DNA of 5,935 bases. Origin: Bacillota bacterium (GTDB lineage: Bacteria > Bacillota_A > Clostridia > Lachnospirales > Lachnospiraceae). Numbering within the stretch: the stretch's first letter is position 1; every line of letters starts with the position of its first letter. Of this stretch, positions 1-5,925 are shown in pieces. The notes below the pieces were generated by a model. The model saw only the letters and a program-made list of their open reading frames with translations. It searched no databases and had not been told where the DNA came from. Both the position numbers and the translations under genes were made by a program. The stretch lies in assembly GCA_023443925.1 (NCBI GenBank), contig JAEZSL010000130.1, forward strand, positions 1-5,935. The letters run 5' to 3'.

Positions 1-97
1 TAATAAATTCTGTTTTTTCTTCTGCGGTAAAAGTCAATAATTCTCTTATTTCTACCGGAGCCGTTTTATGGCTGATGCCTATATTAAATAACCTCAT
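1..97 (-). CDS. hemA: Glutamyl-tRNA reductase, N-terminal fragment (window edge)
   Basis: Reading the minus strand from the ATG at 97-95 gives 32 intact codons before the window ends. Residues 7-19 read GISHKTAPVEIRE, which is the signature beginning of glutamyl-tRNA reductase (the family typically starts with a short beta strand, then G-I-x-H-K-T-A-P-V-x-x-R-E). The enzyme reduces glutamyl-tRNA(Glu) to glutamate-1-semialdehyde with NADPH, the first committed step of the C5 route to tetrapyrroles (haem, sirohaem, cobalamin) in the cytoplasm. An AGAGG ribosome binding site lies at 105-109 with a 7-nt spacer, which supports this start. The catalytic cysteine (near residue 50 in the family) and the NADPH and dimerisation domains lie outside the window, so intactness cannot be judged. 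In clostridia hemA usually opens a haem/sirohaem/cobalamin operon; here any such operon would continue leftwards. The family call rests on a short but very distinctive motif. Confidence 0.85.
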   Translation of the reverse strand, partial: MRLFNIGISHKTAPVEIRELLTFTAEEKTEFI

Positions 98-166
98 TTG
101 TAATCCTCTTTCACAATAAATAACATATATAAATAACTTCACACTGTTTGGATATATGACCCATTC

Positions 167-175
167 ATTATAACA
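167..175 (-). promoter_or_regulatory. Extended -10 promoter element for hemA
   Basis: On the minus strand the sequence reads TGTTATAAT, a perfect extended -10 element (TGn followed by TATAAT at 172-167). No good -35 lies at the usual distance, as is common for extended -10 promoters. Transcription would start near 160 and give a leader of about 60 nt before the hemA ATG at 97. The leader is AT-rich and I see no riboswitch-like structure in it. Confidence 0.6.
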
Positions 176-281
176 CAAACTAAATAAACGTACAGATAAA
201 AGTATGGAAGTGATTTAATATTACCGCAGGTATTTCGTTTTACACTCCTATCTGTGCGCTTTGGCGCACGTATAAATCAGG

Positions 282-429
282 ATGTTGAAAAAGTTTATAT
301 TTTTCTACCTACCCGGCACGATTGATTATTCAGCCGGACAAGAAAAGATTGACAAAGTAAATCCAGGAGAACTATACTAAAATTTATAAAGCAGCCAGTT
401 ATGTAAAACAATTAACAGGAGAAGAGATC
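282..429 (+). pseudogene. Possible frameshifted remnant of a coding sequence
   Basis: A 32-codon open frame runs from an ATG at 282 to TAA at 378-380. It contains protein-like stretches such as FFYLPGTIDYSAGQEKID. A second frame, open from 361 to the flavodoxin start, reads KIYKAASYVKQLTGEEI at 379-429. It runs in phase into the flavodoxin ATG but has no ATG of its own after the stop at 358-360. Joined by a frame change near 370-380, the two would make a continuous, amphipathic, ordinary-looking protein tail. The 282 ATG has only a poor ribosome binding site (AGG directly abutting it). I do not recognise the family. Either this is the decayed 3' end of an older gene, or it is an untranslated leader that looks protein-like by chance. 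The judgement is compositional only. Confidence 0.22.
349..378 (+). promoter_or_regulatory. Sigma-A-type promoter for the flavodoxin gene
   Basis: A perfect -35 box, TTGACA, at 349-354 is followed after 18 nt by TATACT at 373-378 (5 of 6 matches to TATAAT). Transcription would begin near 385 and give a leader of about 45 nt before the ATG at 430. It overlaps the protein-like stretch described at 282-429, so one of the two readings may be coincidental. Confidence 0.55.
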
Positions 430-909
430 ATGAAAGCAATCGTTGTTTATTATTCTTTTGAAGGCAATACAAAATTAATCGCAGAACTTATTGCCAAAGA
501 AACAGGAGCAGAACTCTTAGAGTTAAAACCGGAAAAAGAGATCCCAAAAGGCGGATTTAAAAAATTCTTCTGGGGCGGCAAAAGTGTTATTTTTAAAGAT
601 AAACCCAGATTAATTAATACAATCCCGGATTTAGCCCCCTACGATACCATATTTATCGGAACCCCTATATGGGCAGGCAGTTTTACTCCTCCGGTCAATA
701 CCTTTCTCTCAAATACAGTAATCAGTAATAAAAAACTTGCCTTATTTGCCTGCCATTCCGGCGGCGGAGCGGATAAATGCTTTGAGAAACTAAAAAATAC
801 CTTAACAGGCAATACCTTAATCGGTACAACCGCTTTTACTGATCCAGTTAATACAGAAGCGGACTCAGTAAACGAAAAGGTTAAAAAATGGCTTGAATCA
901 ATTCTTTAA
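430..909 (+). CDS. Flavodoxin (FMN-binding electron carrier)
   Basis: A 159-residue single-domain flavodoxin, the normal size for short-chain clostridial members. The N-terminal beta strand leads into the FMN phosphate loop at residues 9-14 (S-F-E-G-N-T, matching the S/T-x-x-G-N-T pattern). The segment I-G-T-P-I-W-A-G-S-F at 76-85 corresponds to the loop that stacks on the isoalloxazine ring, with Trp81 a likely contact. C-H-S-G-G-G at 108-113 is the third flavin loop. A W-G-G-K-S insert at 48-52 is typical of this clostridial subgroup. It should shuttle electrons in the cytoplasm or serve as a small NAD(P)H/quinone-type oxidoreductase; the partner is unknown. The start is supported by AGGAGA at 417-422 with a 7-nt spacer. 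It appears monocistronic, with its own promoter and terminator. It is divergent from hemA, so a role like that of flavodoxin-type protoporphyrinogen oxidase (HemG) is conceivable, but nothing in the sequence specifically supports it. Confidence 0.9.
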   Translation: MKAIVVYYSFEGNTKLIAELIAKETGAELLELKPEKEIPKGGFKKFFWGGKSVIFKDKPRLINTIPDLAPYDTIFIGTPIWAGSFTPPVNTFLSNTVISNKKLALFACHSGGGADKCFEKLKNTLTGNTLIGTTAFTDPVNTEADSVNEKVKKWLESIL

Positions 910-969
910 AAAGGACCTGGTGTTTTATTTGTTTGGATTCCAAATACTTTAAACCACCAAGTCCTTTTT
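908..969. terminator. Bidirectional rho-independent terminator
   Basis: The arm AAAAAGGAC-c-TGGTG (908-922) pairs with CACCA-a-GTCCTTTTT (955-969), with a single C/A mismatch. An inner stem TTTGG/CCAAA (932-936 with 940-944) closes a 3-nt loop. On the plus strand it is followed by a T-run (965-970) and ends the flavodoxin transcript. The A-run at 908-912 supplies a T-run on the minus strand, so it can also end the convergent fuc operon 22 nt after the fucU stop. The 5' arm overlaps the last two bases of the flavodoxin stop codon. Confidence 0.85.
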
Positions 970-991
970 TAGTTTTCTTATTTAAATACCG

Positions 992-1432
992 TTATTCAAC
1001 AACAACACCCTTTTGAAGCATGATATTGGCATAGAGTGCTTTTTCACTGGTCGCAATAATTGCATAAGCCGTTTTCGCCTCATCATAAAAGGCAAACCGT
1101 TCAATACAGCCTACTGCCTTTTCTCCCCGGTCATCATATTTTGTTACAATTTCCTTATAAGTGTCCCAAATAGGTGTCTCAACCGTATCTCCGGGCATGA
1201 CTTCCATCAGGTTCACCGGTTTTTCAACATAGGTATCCAGCGGGAATACTTTTAAGATTGCATCCAGTACTTCCGGAACACCGTGTCCGTCACAACGGAT
1301 TACAATGGCATTCTTTCCCATGGATTCTGCCGGAAAATTACCGTCTGAAATTACAAGACGATCACTGTGTCCCATTTCACACAATACTTTTAATAATTCC
1401 GGTGATAAAATTGCAGGTATACCTTTTAACAT
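992..1432 (-). CDS. fucU: L-fucose mutarotase
   Basis: A 146-residue protein of the RbsD/FucU family, close to the 140 residues of E. coli FucU and alignable along its whole length. It speeds interconversion of alpha- and beta-L-fucose so that the anomer used by the isomerase stays available; the family forms cytoplasmic ring-shaped oligomers. Visible marks are the start M-L-K-x-I, then L-S-P-E-L-L-K-V-L-x-E-M-G-H at 9-22 with the conserved His22. They continue with Asp30, N-F-P-A-x-S-M-G at 32-39, R-F-A-F-Y at 112-116, and Y-A-N-I-x-L-x-K-G-V at 134-143. An ATG four codons upstream (1444-1442) overlaps the ribosome binding site GGAGG (1438-1442), so the start at 1432 is preferred; it also matches the family N-terminus. 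It is the last gene of the fuc operon, 174 nt after the kinase, with its own candidate promoter in the gap and a terminator just beyond its stop. FucU is favoured over RbsD because of the neighbours and the R-F-A-F-Y motif. Confidence 0.93.
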   Translation of the reverse strand: MLKGIPAILSPELLKVLCEMGHSDRLVISDGNFPAESMGKNAIVIRCDGHGVPEVLDAILKVFPLDTYVEKPVNLMEVMPGDTVETPIWDTYKEIVTKYDDRGEKAVGCIERFAFYDEAKTAYAIIATSEKALYANIMLQKGVVVE

Positions 1433-1437
1433 AAAGA

Positions 1438-1442
1438 CCTCC
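1438..1442 (-). promoter_or_regulatory. fucU ribosome binding site (decides start)
   Basis: The minus strand reads ATGGAGG followed by TCTTT and ATG. The GGAGG lies 5 nt before the ATG at 1432 and overlaps the alternative in-frame ATG at 1444. The upstream ATG has no ribosome binding site of its own, so translation should start at 1432. Confidence 0.75.
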
Positions 1443-1459
1443 ATATATTCTTACAATTG

Positions 1460-1488
1460 GTTATAACCAGCCATGATAAACCTGACAA
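1460..1488 (-). promoter_or_regulatory. Candidate internal promoter for fucU
   Basis: On the minus strand TTGTCA (1488-1483, 5 of 6 to TTGACA) is separated by exactly 17 nt from TATAAC (1465-1460, 5 of 6 to TATAAT). Transcription would start near 1453, about 20 nt before the fucU ATG and with room for its GGAGG site. It may let fucU be expressed apart from the isomerase and kinase. Confidence 0.45.
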
Positions 1489-1528
1489 ACTGATTCCTGA
1501 GATGGTTTCCAAATTCCAGAAATGAAAT

Positions 1529-1590
1529 TTATGCATAATAACAGAGTCTGATTACAGGATTTTTTACTTCCATAACTCTTTTATCATGGA
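1529..1590. other. Palindrome and weak hairpin in the kinase-fucU gap
   Basis: The 174-nt gap 1433-1606 holds no gene. It contains a perfect 10-bp palindrome, TTATGCATAA, at 1529-1538. An imperfect 8-bp stem at 1569-1590 (TCCAT/ATGGA core extended by A-T and G-T pairs, 6-nt loop) lies 17 nt past the kinase stop. No T-run follows the stem on the minus strand, so it is not a standard terminator. It could stabilise the upstream mRNA end or mark a processing site. The palindrome lies about 40 nt upstream of the candidate fucU -35 box and could be an operator. Confidence 0.3.
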
Positions 1591-1606
1591 TATAACCTAT
1601 GTGTTG

Positions 1607-3076
1607 TTATTTTATACTAATAATATCCTTATACCGTGTATAAGCTTCATCCCAGGCTTTGGTATTATCCGGCTCATACCGGATAATATCCGGTGACTGT
1701 CCGATAATTCTCCTGGCTTCTTCTAAATCTTTAATATGTCCGGAAGCAATGAGCTGCAGCGCAACATTCCCCAGTACCGTAGCTTCTACAGGACCGGCAA
1801 TCACCGTACGGCCGCTGGCATCTGCGGTAAACCGGCAAAGCTGCCTGCTCTGGATACCCCCGCCTACCATATGAATACTGCTGTATTCTAGTCCGGTACA
1901 GTCACTGATCTGTTCCAGGGAGTAACGGTATTTTAGTGCCAGGCTTTCATTGATGCAGCGTACGATCTCACCCGGAGTTTCCGGAACCTTCTGTCCCGTC
2001 CGGCTGCAAAATTCCTTTATACGGTTTGGCATATCACCGGAAGGAGAAAACTCTGCGTGATCCGGATCAATAAAACTCGTAAAGGGTTCCGCTTCGTTAG
2101 CCAATTCTTCCAGCTGGCCAAAGCCATACTCCTTACCTTCTCTAATCCACTGTCTTCTGCTTTCCTGAACCAGCCATAAACCGGTTATATTTTTGAGGAA
2201 AGATGCCCTCCCTCCATATCCGCCTTCATTGGTAATGTTATAATAGTCCGATTTTTCATTAATCAGCGGCTCCTTAAGCTCCGTTCCGATTAAGGACCAG
2301 GTACCGCAGCTGATGAATATAAAATCCTTCTCTTTTGCAGGTACCGCAGCCAGGGCACTCTGGGTGTCATGACCGGCTACTGCTATCACATCGCATTTTT
2401 TAATGCCCAGCTCTTCACAGACCGCATCGGATAAAACACCAATCTTCGTACCGCTGGGTACCACCGGAGCAAAAATCTTTTCCGGTAAGCCCAGAGCCTT
2501 TATTACTTTATGAGACCAGGTTCCTTTTTTGGCATCCATAAGCTGTGTCGTGGAGGTAATGGAATATTCCGCCGTCTTTTCCCCGGTTAACATATAATTA
2601 AGTAAGTCCGGGGTTAACAGTAGTTTATCGGTGCGTTCCAGCAATTCCGGCCGGTTTTCTGCCAGGGACAGCAACTGGAAAGCTGTATTTATTTCCATGA
2701 ACTGATTGCCGGTAATCCCGTAAAACTCCTGTCTGGGGATCTTCTCAAAACTTTTATCAAGCATTCCCTGGGTACGGTTATCTCTGTAATGCACTGGATT
2801 TTCAAGGAGCTTCCCGTTTTTATCAAGGAGCCCGAAGTCAACGCCCCAGGTGTCAATACCAATACTGTCAAAATCAGATTCATGCTTTGCTTTGATCAGC
2901 CCCTGCTTAATCTCATGAAACAGCCGGAGGATATCCCAGTACATGGTACCGTTTACCAGCACCGGGTCATTGGAAAACCGGTGTATCTCCTTTAACTGTA
3001 TGGAATTACCGTCGTAAATACCAAGCATGGCTCTTCCGCTGGAAGCACCAAAATCAAACGCCAATACTTTCTTCAC
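1607..3076 (-). CDS. Rhamnulokinase-family sugar kinase, probable L-fuculokinase
   Basis: A 489-residue FGGY-type carbohydrate kinase, exactly the length of E. coli RhaB and similar throughout. Domain I opens with the phosphate loop D-F-G-A-S-S-G-R at 8-15 and has S-I-G-I-D-T-W-G-V-D-F at 71-81 and Y-R-D-N-R-T at 97-102. The putative catalytic base is Asp237 in G-H-D-T-Q-S-A, at the same number as in RhaB. Domain II shows S-C-G-T-W-S-L-I-G at 256-264, N-I-T-N-E-G-G at 280-286, L-K-N-I-T-G-L-W-L at 294-302, V-G-G-G at 404-407 and A-G-P-V-E-A-T at 427-433, which form the ATP site. These motifs are those of rhamnulokinases, not of E. coli-type FucK. Its place between fucI and fucU implies that it phosphorylates L-fuculose (C1-OH) with ATP in the cytoplasm; activity on L-rhamnulose cannot be excluded. 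The start codon is GTG, supported by AAGGAGG at 3084-3090 with 7-nt spacing. It lies 13 nt after fucI and is likely translationally coupled. Confidence 0.88.
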   Translation of the reverse strand: MKKVLAFDFGASSGRAMLGIYDGNSIQLKEIHRFSNDPVLVNGTMYWDILRLFHEIKQGLIKAKHESDFDSIGIDTWGVDFGLLDKNGKLLENPVHYRDNRTQGMLDKSFEKIPRQEFYGITGNQFMEINTAFQLLSLAENRPELLERTDKLLLTPDLLNYMLTGEKTAEYSITSTTQLMDAKKGTWSHKVIKALGLPEKIFAPVVPSGTKIGVLSDAVCEELGIKKCDVIAVAGHDTQSALAAVPAKEKDFIFISCGTWSLIGTELKEPLINEKSDYYNITNEGGYGGRASFLKNITGLWLVQESRRQWIREGKEYGFGQLEELANEAEPFTSFIDPDHAEFSPSGDMPNRIKEFCSRTGQKVPETPGEIVRCINESLALKYRYSLEQISDCTGLEYSSIHMVGGGIQSRQLCRFTADASGRTVIAGPVEATVLGNVALQLIASGHIKDLEEARRIIGQSPDIIRYEPDNTKAWDEAYTRYKDIISIK

Positions 3077-3083
3077 GGTTTAT

Positions 3084-3090
3084 CCTCCTT
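3084..3090 (-). promoter_or_regulatory. Kinase ribosome binding site overlapping the fucI stop
   Basis: AAGGAGG on the minus strand begins at the last base of the fucI stop codon (3092-3090) and lies 7 nt from the GTG start at 3076. It is a full-strength site that supports the GTG start. Ribosomes finishing fucI would land on it, which suggests coupled translation. Confidence 0.8.
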
Positions 3091-4883
3091 TATTTGTACA
3101 GGGGTCCGTAAGCCTCACAAGCCCTGTAATCCTGACCTTCTTTATCCATACCAAAAGCATTCCAGGATGCCGGTCTGAATATCTTTTCTTCCGCAACATT
3201 GTGCATGCAAACCGGGATTCTTAAGATGGAACATAAGGTGATGATATCCGCGCCGATATGACCGTAGCTGATGGCACCATGATTTGCTCCCCAGTTATTC
3301 ATAACGTCATATGCGGATTTAAAAGCACCTTCTCCGGTAAGTCTGGGAGCGAACCAGGTACAAGGCCAGGTATAATCTGTTCTCTTCCACAGTTTGTCAG
3401 ATACCTCTTCCGGAAGATTTACAGTGTAGCCTTCTACCAGCTGCATAACAGGACCGATTCCTTTCACCAGATTTAAACGCATCATGGTAACAGGCATTTC
3501 GCTTCTGGTTAAGAATCTGGAGGAATAACCGCCTCCTCTGAAATAACCGATATCGGCTGCGTTCCAGGTAGTTGCATCCAGGCAGGCTTTCTGGTCTGCT
3601 TCTGTCATTTCCCAGAAAGGTTTAATAATACCATTCCCCTTGGCATCCTTTACTTCACCGCAGGCATCAATGCAGGCGGCACCGGAATTGATGAGATGAA
3701 TGAAACCTTTGGACTGCTCAGCAACACCTTCTAAATCATAGCCGGTTGCTTTTTTAACCGCTTCCGGACTCCAGTAGGTTCTTACATCTGCAAAAATCTG
3801 AGCCGTATTGGTCAGTAATTTGCCAAAGAGCATACCCACACCGTTTAGCGTATCATTTTCAGTTGCAAGGATATAAGGCTCTCTTGCACCTTCCCAGTCA
3901 AAAGAAGAATTAAGCATGGCTTCCGGGAAATCACAGTTGGGATGAAAGTCTGTCCACTGTCTCTGTCCCTGGAAACCGCCTGCGATAGCATTATGTCCAA
4001 CTCTTTCTTCCTTGGCATCTTCCGGTAAATTCGGATTGCCGTTATATAAATCTTTAATGATACACATCATCTTAACAACAAATTCCCAGTCCTGTTCTTT
4101 TTGTTCCGGGGATTTTTGTATCTCAGAAGGATTCTTGTCAAAACCTTCCTTACAGTTTGCCTTTGCCCAGGCAAGGGCTTTTTCAAACTCTGCTTTATCA
4201 TATATATCTTCCGTCATTCTGCGGATAATTTCAACTTCATCTACGGATTCCACTCTCATACCCAGGTATTCCTCAAAAAATTCCGGGCTGATGATAGATC
4301 CGGCAATACCCATACAGATGGAGCCGATCTGTAAGTAGGATTTACCACGCATGGTAGCGGCTGCTACGGCAGCACGGCCGAAACGCAATAATTTTTCCTC
4401 CACGTCGGCGGGAATATCCGTATCCTCTGCATTCTGTACATCATGTCCGTAAATTCCGAAAGCCGGAAGACCTTTTTGTGCATGTCCGGCAAGTACGGCT
4501 GCTAAATATACCGCACCGGGTCTTTCCGTACCGTTAAAGCCCCAGACTCCTTTAATTGTCATGGGATCCATATCCATGGTTTCAGAACCGTAACACCAGC
4601 AGGGAGTTACCGTAAGTGTAATATCCACGCCTGCTTTACGGAACTTGTCGGCACAGGCGGCTGCTTCCGCAACACGGCCGATGGTTGTATCTGCAATAAT
4701 AACTTTAACCGGCTCGCCGTTTGAGTATCTTAAATTCTTAGTAAATAATTCTGCAGCGGCTTTAGCCATATTCATAGTCTGTTCTTCCAGGGATTCTCTA
4801 ACCTTAAGTACACCCCTGCGTCCATCAATAGTAGGTCTGATCCCGATTACCGGATAATCGCCGATTAATCTGCTTTTTGCCAT
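3090..4883 (-). CDS. fucI: L-fucose isomerase
   Basis: A 597-residue protein, close to the 591 of E. coli FucI and alignable end to end. It converts L-fucose to L-fuculose (the family also accepts D-arabinose) using Mn2+, as a cytoplasmic hexamer. Recognisable blocks include [10 protein letters not shown] at 14-23, [14 protein letters not shown] at 28-41, [10 protein letters not shown] at 93-102 and [18 protein letters not shown] sequence at 113-126. Others are G-F-Q-G-Q-R at 303-308 and [10 protein letters not shown] at 448-457, with the closing D-Y-R-A-C near 585-589. By alignment the metal ligands are Glu342 (T-E-N-D), Asp366 (A-D-V-R-T-Y-W) and His535 (G-A-N-H-G), matching E. coli Glu337, Asp361 and His528; all are present. 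An in-frame ATG five codons upstream (4898) overlaps the GGAGG site at 4892-4896, so the start at 4883 is chosen. First gene of the operon, divergent from the AraC-family regulator. Confidence 0.97.
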   Translation of the reverse strand: MAKSRLIGDYPVIGIRPTIDGRRGVLKVRESLEEQTMNMAKAAAELFTKNLRYSNGEPVKVIIADTTIGRVAEAAACADKFRKAGVDITLTVTPCWCYGSETMDMDPMTIKGVWGFNGTERPGAVYLAAVLAGHAQKGLPAFGIYGHDVQNAEDTDIPADVEEKLLRFGRAAVAAATMRGKSYLQIGSICMGIAGSIISPEFFEEYLGMRVESVDEVEIIRRMTEDIYDKAEFEKALAWAKANCKEGFDKNPSEIQKSPEQKEQDWEFVVKMMCIIKDLYNGNPNLPEDAKEERVGHNAIAGGFQGQRQWTDFHPNCDFPEAMLNSSFDWEGAREPYILATENDTLNGVGMLFGKLLTNTAQIFADVRTYWSPEAVKKATGYDLEGVAEQSKGFIHLINSGAACIDACGEVKDAKGNGIIKPFWEMTEADQKACLDATTWNAADIGYFRGGGYSSRFLTRSEMPVTMMRLNLVKGIGPVMQLVEGYTVNLPEEVSDKLWKRTDYTWPCTWFAPRLTGEGAFKSAYDVMNNWGANHGAISYGHIGADIITLCSILRIPVCMHNVAEEKIFRPASWNAFGMDKEGQDYRACEAYGPLYK

Positions 4884-4891
4884 ATTAAATA

Positions 4892-4896
4892 CCTCC
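4892..4896 (-). promoter_or_regulatory. fucI ribosome binding site (decides start)
   Basis: The minus strand reads ATGGAGG, eight bases, then ATG. GGAGG at 4896-4892 sits 8 nt before the ATG at 4883 and overlaps the alternative ATG at 4898. The layout nearly copies the one before fucU. No ribosome binding site precedes the outer ATG. Confidence 0.75.
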
Positions 4897-4918
4897 ATAA
4901 GTAATTTTAATTAAGAAT

Positions 4919-4960
4919 CCTATATGCTGATGATTTATCTCTGATTTTATGCTTTATAGG
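4919..4960. promoter_or_regulatory. Candidate operator between fucI and the AraC regulator
   Basis: The outer arms CCTATA (4919-4924) and TATAGG (4955-4960) form a 42-nt interrupted inverted repeat, with GC steps (4926-4927, 4951-4952) continuing the symmetry. Inside lie direct repeats TGATTTAT (4931-4938) and TGATTTTAT (4942-4950), starting 11 nt apart, about one helical turn. Such spacing suits the two helix-turn-helix motifs of AraC-family proteins. A TATAAA on the minus strand (4958-4953) could be the fucI -10 box, but no good -35 accompanies it, which would fit an activator-dependent promoter. Which protein binds here is inferred from position only. Confidence 0.4.
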
Positions 4961-4996
4961 ATCGTTATTGGTTTTCTATTCTCTTATAATATACTA

Positions 4997-5026
4997 TTGA
5001 TGTGACATTAATACTTGTGTTATAAT
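4997..5026 (+). promoter_or_regulatory. Promoter of the AraC-family regulator gene
   Basis: TTGATG (4997-5002, 4 of 6) and a perfect TATAAT (5021-5026) are separated by 18 nt. The -10 is extended by TGT at 5018-5020. Transcription would start near 5033, giving a leader of about 30 nt before the ATG at 5065. It should be constitutively fairly strong unless repressed. Confidence 0.65.
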
Positions 5027-5064
5027 AGCAAAAAATATAAAAATATTCACCTTGGAGATACCTT

Positions 5065-5925
5065 ATGCAATACATGGATTATAATGAAAGAAGAATGCGC
5101 GGAACCTTTGATTTCCCTGTTGAGTTCCATCATATAGACAGCCAGCACCCCCAGTATGCCATGCCCTATCACTGGCATATAGAATATGAAATTATTCGTA
5201 TTTTAGAGGGTTGTTTCACAATATCCCTGGATGAAAAGGAATTCCATGCCAAAAAAGATGACATTATATTTATTAACAGCGGCACCTTACATGCCGGGGT
5301 TCCGGAAAATTGTGTCTACGAGTGTATTGTGTTTGATATGAATATGCTGGTTAAAAAAGATAATATCTGCCTGAAATTTATTCAGGATATTATGAATCAT
5401 GTTATAAATATAAAAGAGTTTTTTACCGGGAAGGATACAGAGTTTCACCGGACGGTATGGCAGTTGTTTGATGTATTGGACAAGAAAAGTTACGGTTACC
5501 AGTTAATCGTACAGGGCTGCCTGTACCAGTTAATCGGAATCATATTAGAACACGGAGATTATGTAACAGATTCCCTCCAGACACCCCAAAACCACAGAAG
5601 AATTCTGCAGTTAAAACAGGTGCTGGAAGTAATTGAGAATTCCTACTCCTCTGTCATTACTCTGGAAGAACTGTCCAGGGCCGCAGGCATGTCACCAAAG
5701 TACTTCTGCCGCTTTTTTCAGGAGATGACCCATAAGAGTCCGATTGACTACCTGAATTATTACCGGGTGGAACGGGCCTGCTTCCTGCTGCTTAACACGG
5801 AAACCTCCATAACAGATATTACGTATAACGTAGGATTTAATGATTTGAGTTATTTTATAAAGTCCTTTAAAAAATATAAGGGAATTACTCCCGCTAAATA
5901 CAGAAAATTAAACACGGTTATGTAA
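5065..5925 (+). CDS. AraC-family transcriptional regulator, probable fucose operon regulator
   Basis: A 286-residue two-domain regulator of the usual AraC-family size. Residues about 15-100 form a cupin-type sensor domain, with the typical P-Y-H-W-H-x-E-Y-E-I at 34-43 and I-L-E-G at 46-49. A helical linker follows (about 100-175). The C-terminal DNA-binding domain (about 180-282) has a first helix-turn-helix around 199-220 (I-T-L-E-E-L-S-R-A-A-G-M-S-P-K-Y-F). The second, around 249-271, ends in the family signature G-F-N-D-L-S-Y-F-I-K-S-F-K-K-Y-K-G-I-T-P at 257-276. There is no signal peptide or membrane segment, so it is cytoplasmic. The start is supported by GGAG at 5054-5057 with 7-nt spacing. 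Its divergence from fucI makes it the likely activator of fucI-kinase-fucU in response to L-fucose or an intermediate. The ligand is inferred from context and not readable from the sensor domain. The stop lies 10 nt from the window edge, so its terminator is not seen. Confidence 0.9.
   Translation: MQYMDYNERRMRGTFDFPVEFHHIDSQHPQYAMPYHWHIEYEIIRILEGCFTISLDEKEFHAKKDDIIFINSGTLHAGVPENCVYECIVFDMNMLVKKDNICLKFIQDIMNHVINIKEFFTGKDTEFHRTVWQLFDVLDKKSYGYQLIVQGCLYQLIGIILEHGDYVTDSLQTPQNHRRILQLKQVLEVIENSYSSVITLEELSRAAGMSPKYFCRFFQEMTHKSPIDYLNYYRVERACFLLLNTETSITDITYNVGFNDLSYFIKSFKKYKGITPAKYRKLNTVM

Larger units (their letters stand above)
98..429. other. Divergent hemA/flavodoxin spacer, 332 nt
   Basis: No convincing intact gene lies here. 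The spacer carries the hemA promoter (near 167-175) and a plus-strand promoter (349-378). At 254-269 it has a perfect hairpin, GTGCGC-TTTG-GCGCAC, in an otherwise AT-rich setting. No T-run follows the hairpin on either strand, so it is not an obvious terminator; it could be an operator or chance. The right third (282-429) reads like broken coding sequence and is listed separately. Confidence 0.6.

Noticed and set aside
430..909. Flavodoxin as HemG-type protoporphyrinogen oxidase
   Set aside because: HemG is flavodoxin-like, but this protein shows only generic FMN-binding motifs of the clostridial short flavodoxins; proximity to hemA alone is not enough.
1013..1255. Plus-strand open frame opposite fucU
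   Set aside because: It lies antisense to a well-conserved gene, has no ribosome binding site or recognisable domain, and is best explained as a shadow of fucU.
4012..4338. 108-codon plus-strand open frame, with a second one in another frame, opposite fucI
   Set aside because: Both are antisense to strongly conserved fucI codons and have serine- and phenylalanine-rich, shadow-like composition; no initiation signals.
992..4883. Reading the locus as an L-rhamnose operon because of the RhaB-like kinase and AraC-type regulator
   Set aside because: The isomerase is plainly FucI, with all three metal ligands, and the mutarotase is FucU; no rhaA, rhaD or rhaM-like gene is present.
4961..4970. Possible CcpA (cre) site around ATCGTTATTGG
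   Set aside because: Only the central CG and a few flanking bases match the consensus; the outer TG and CA are missing.
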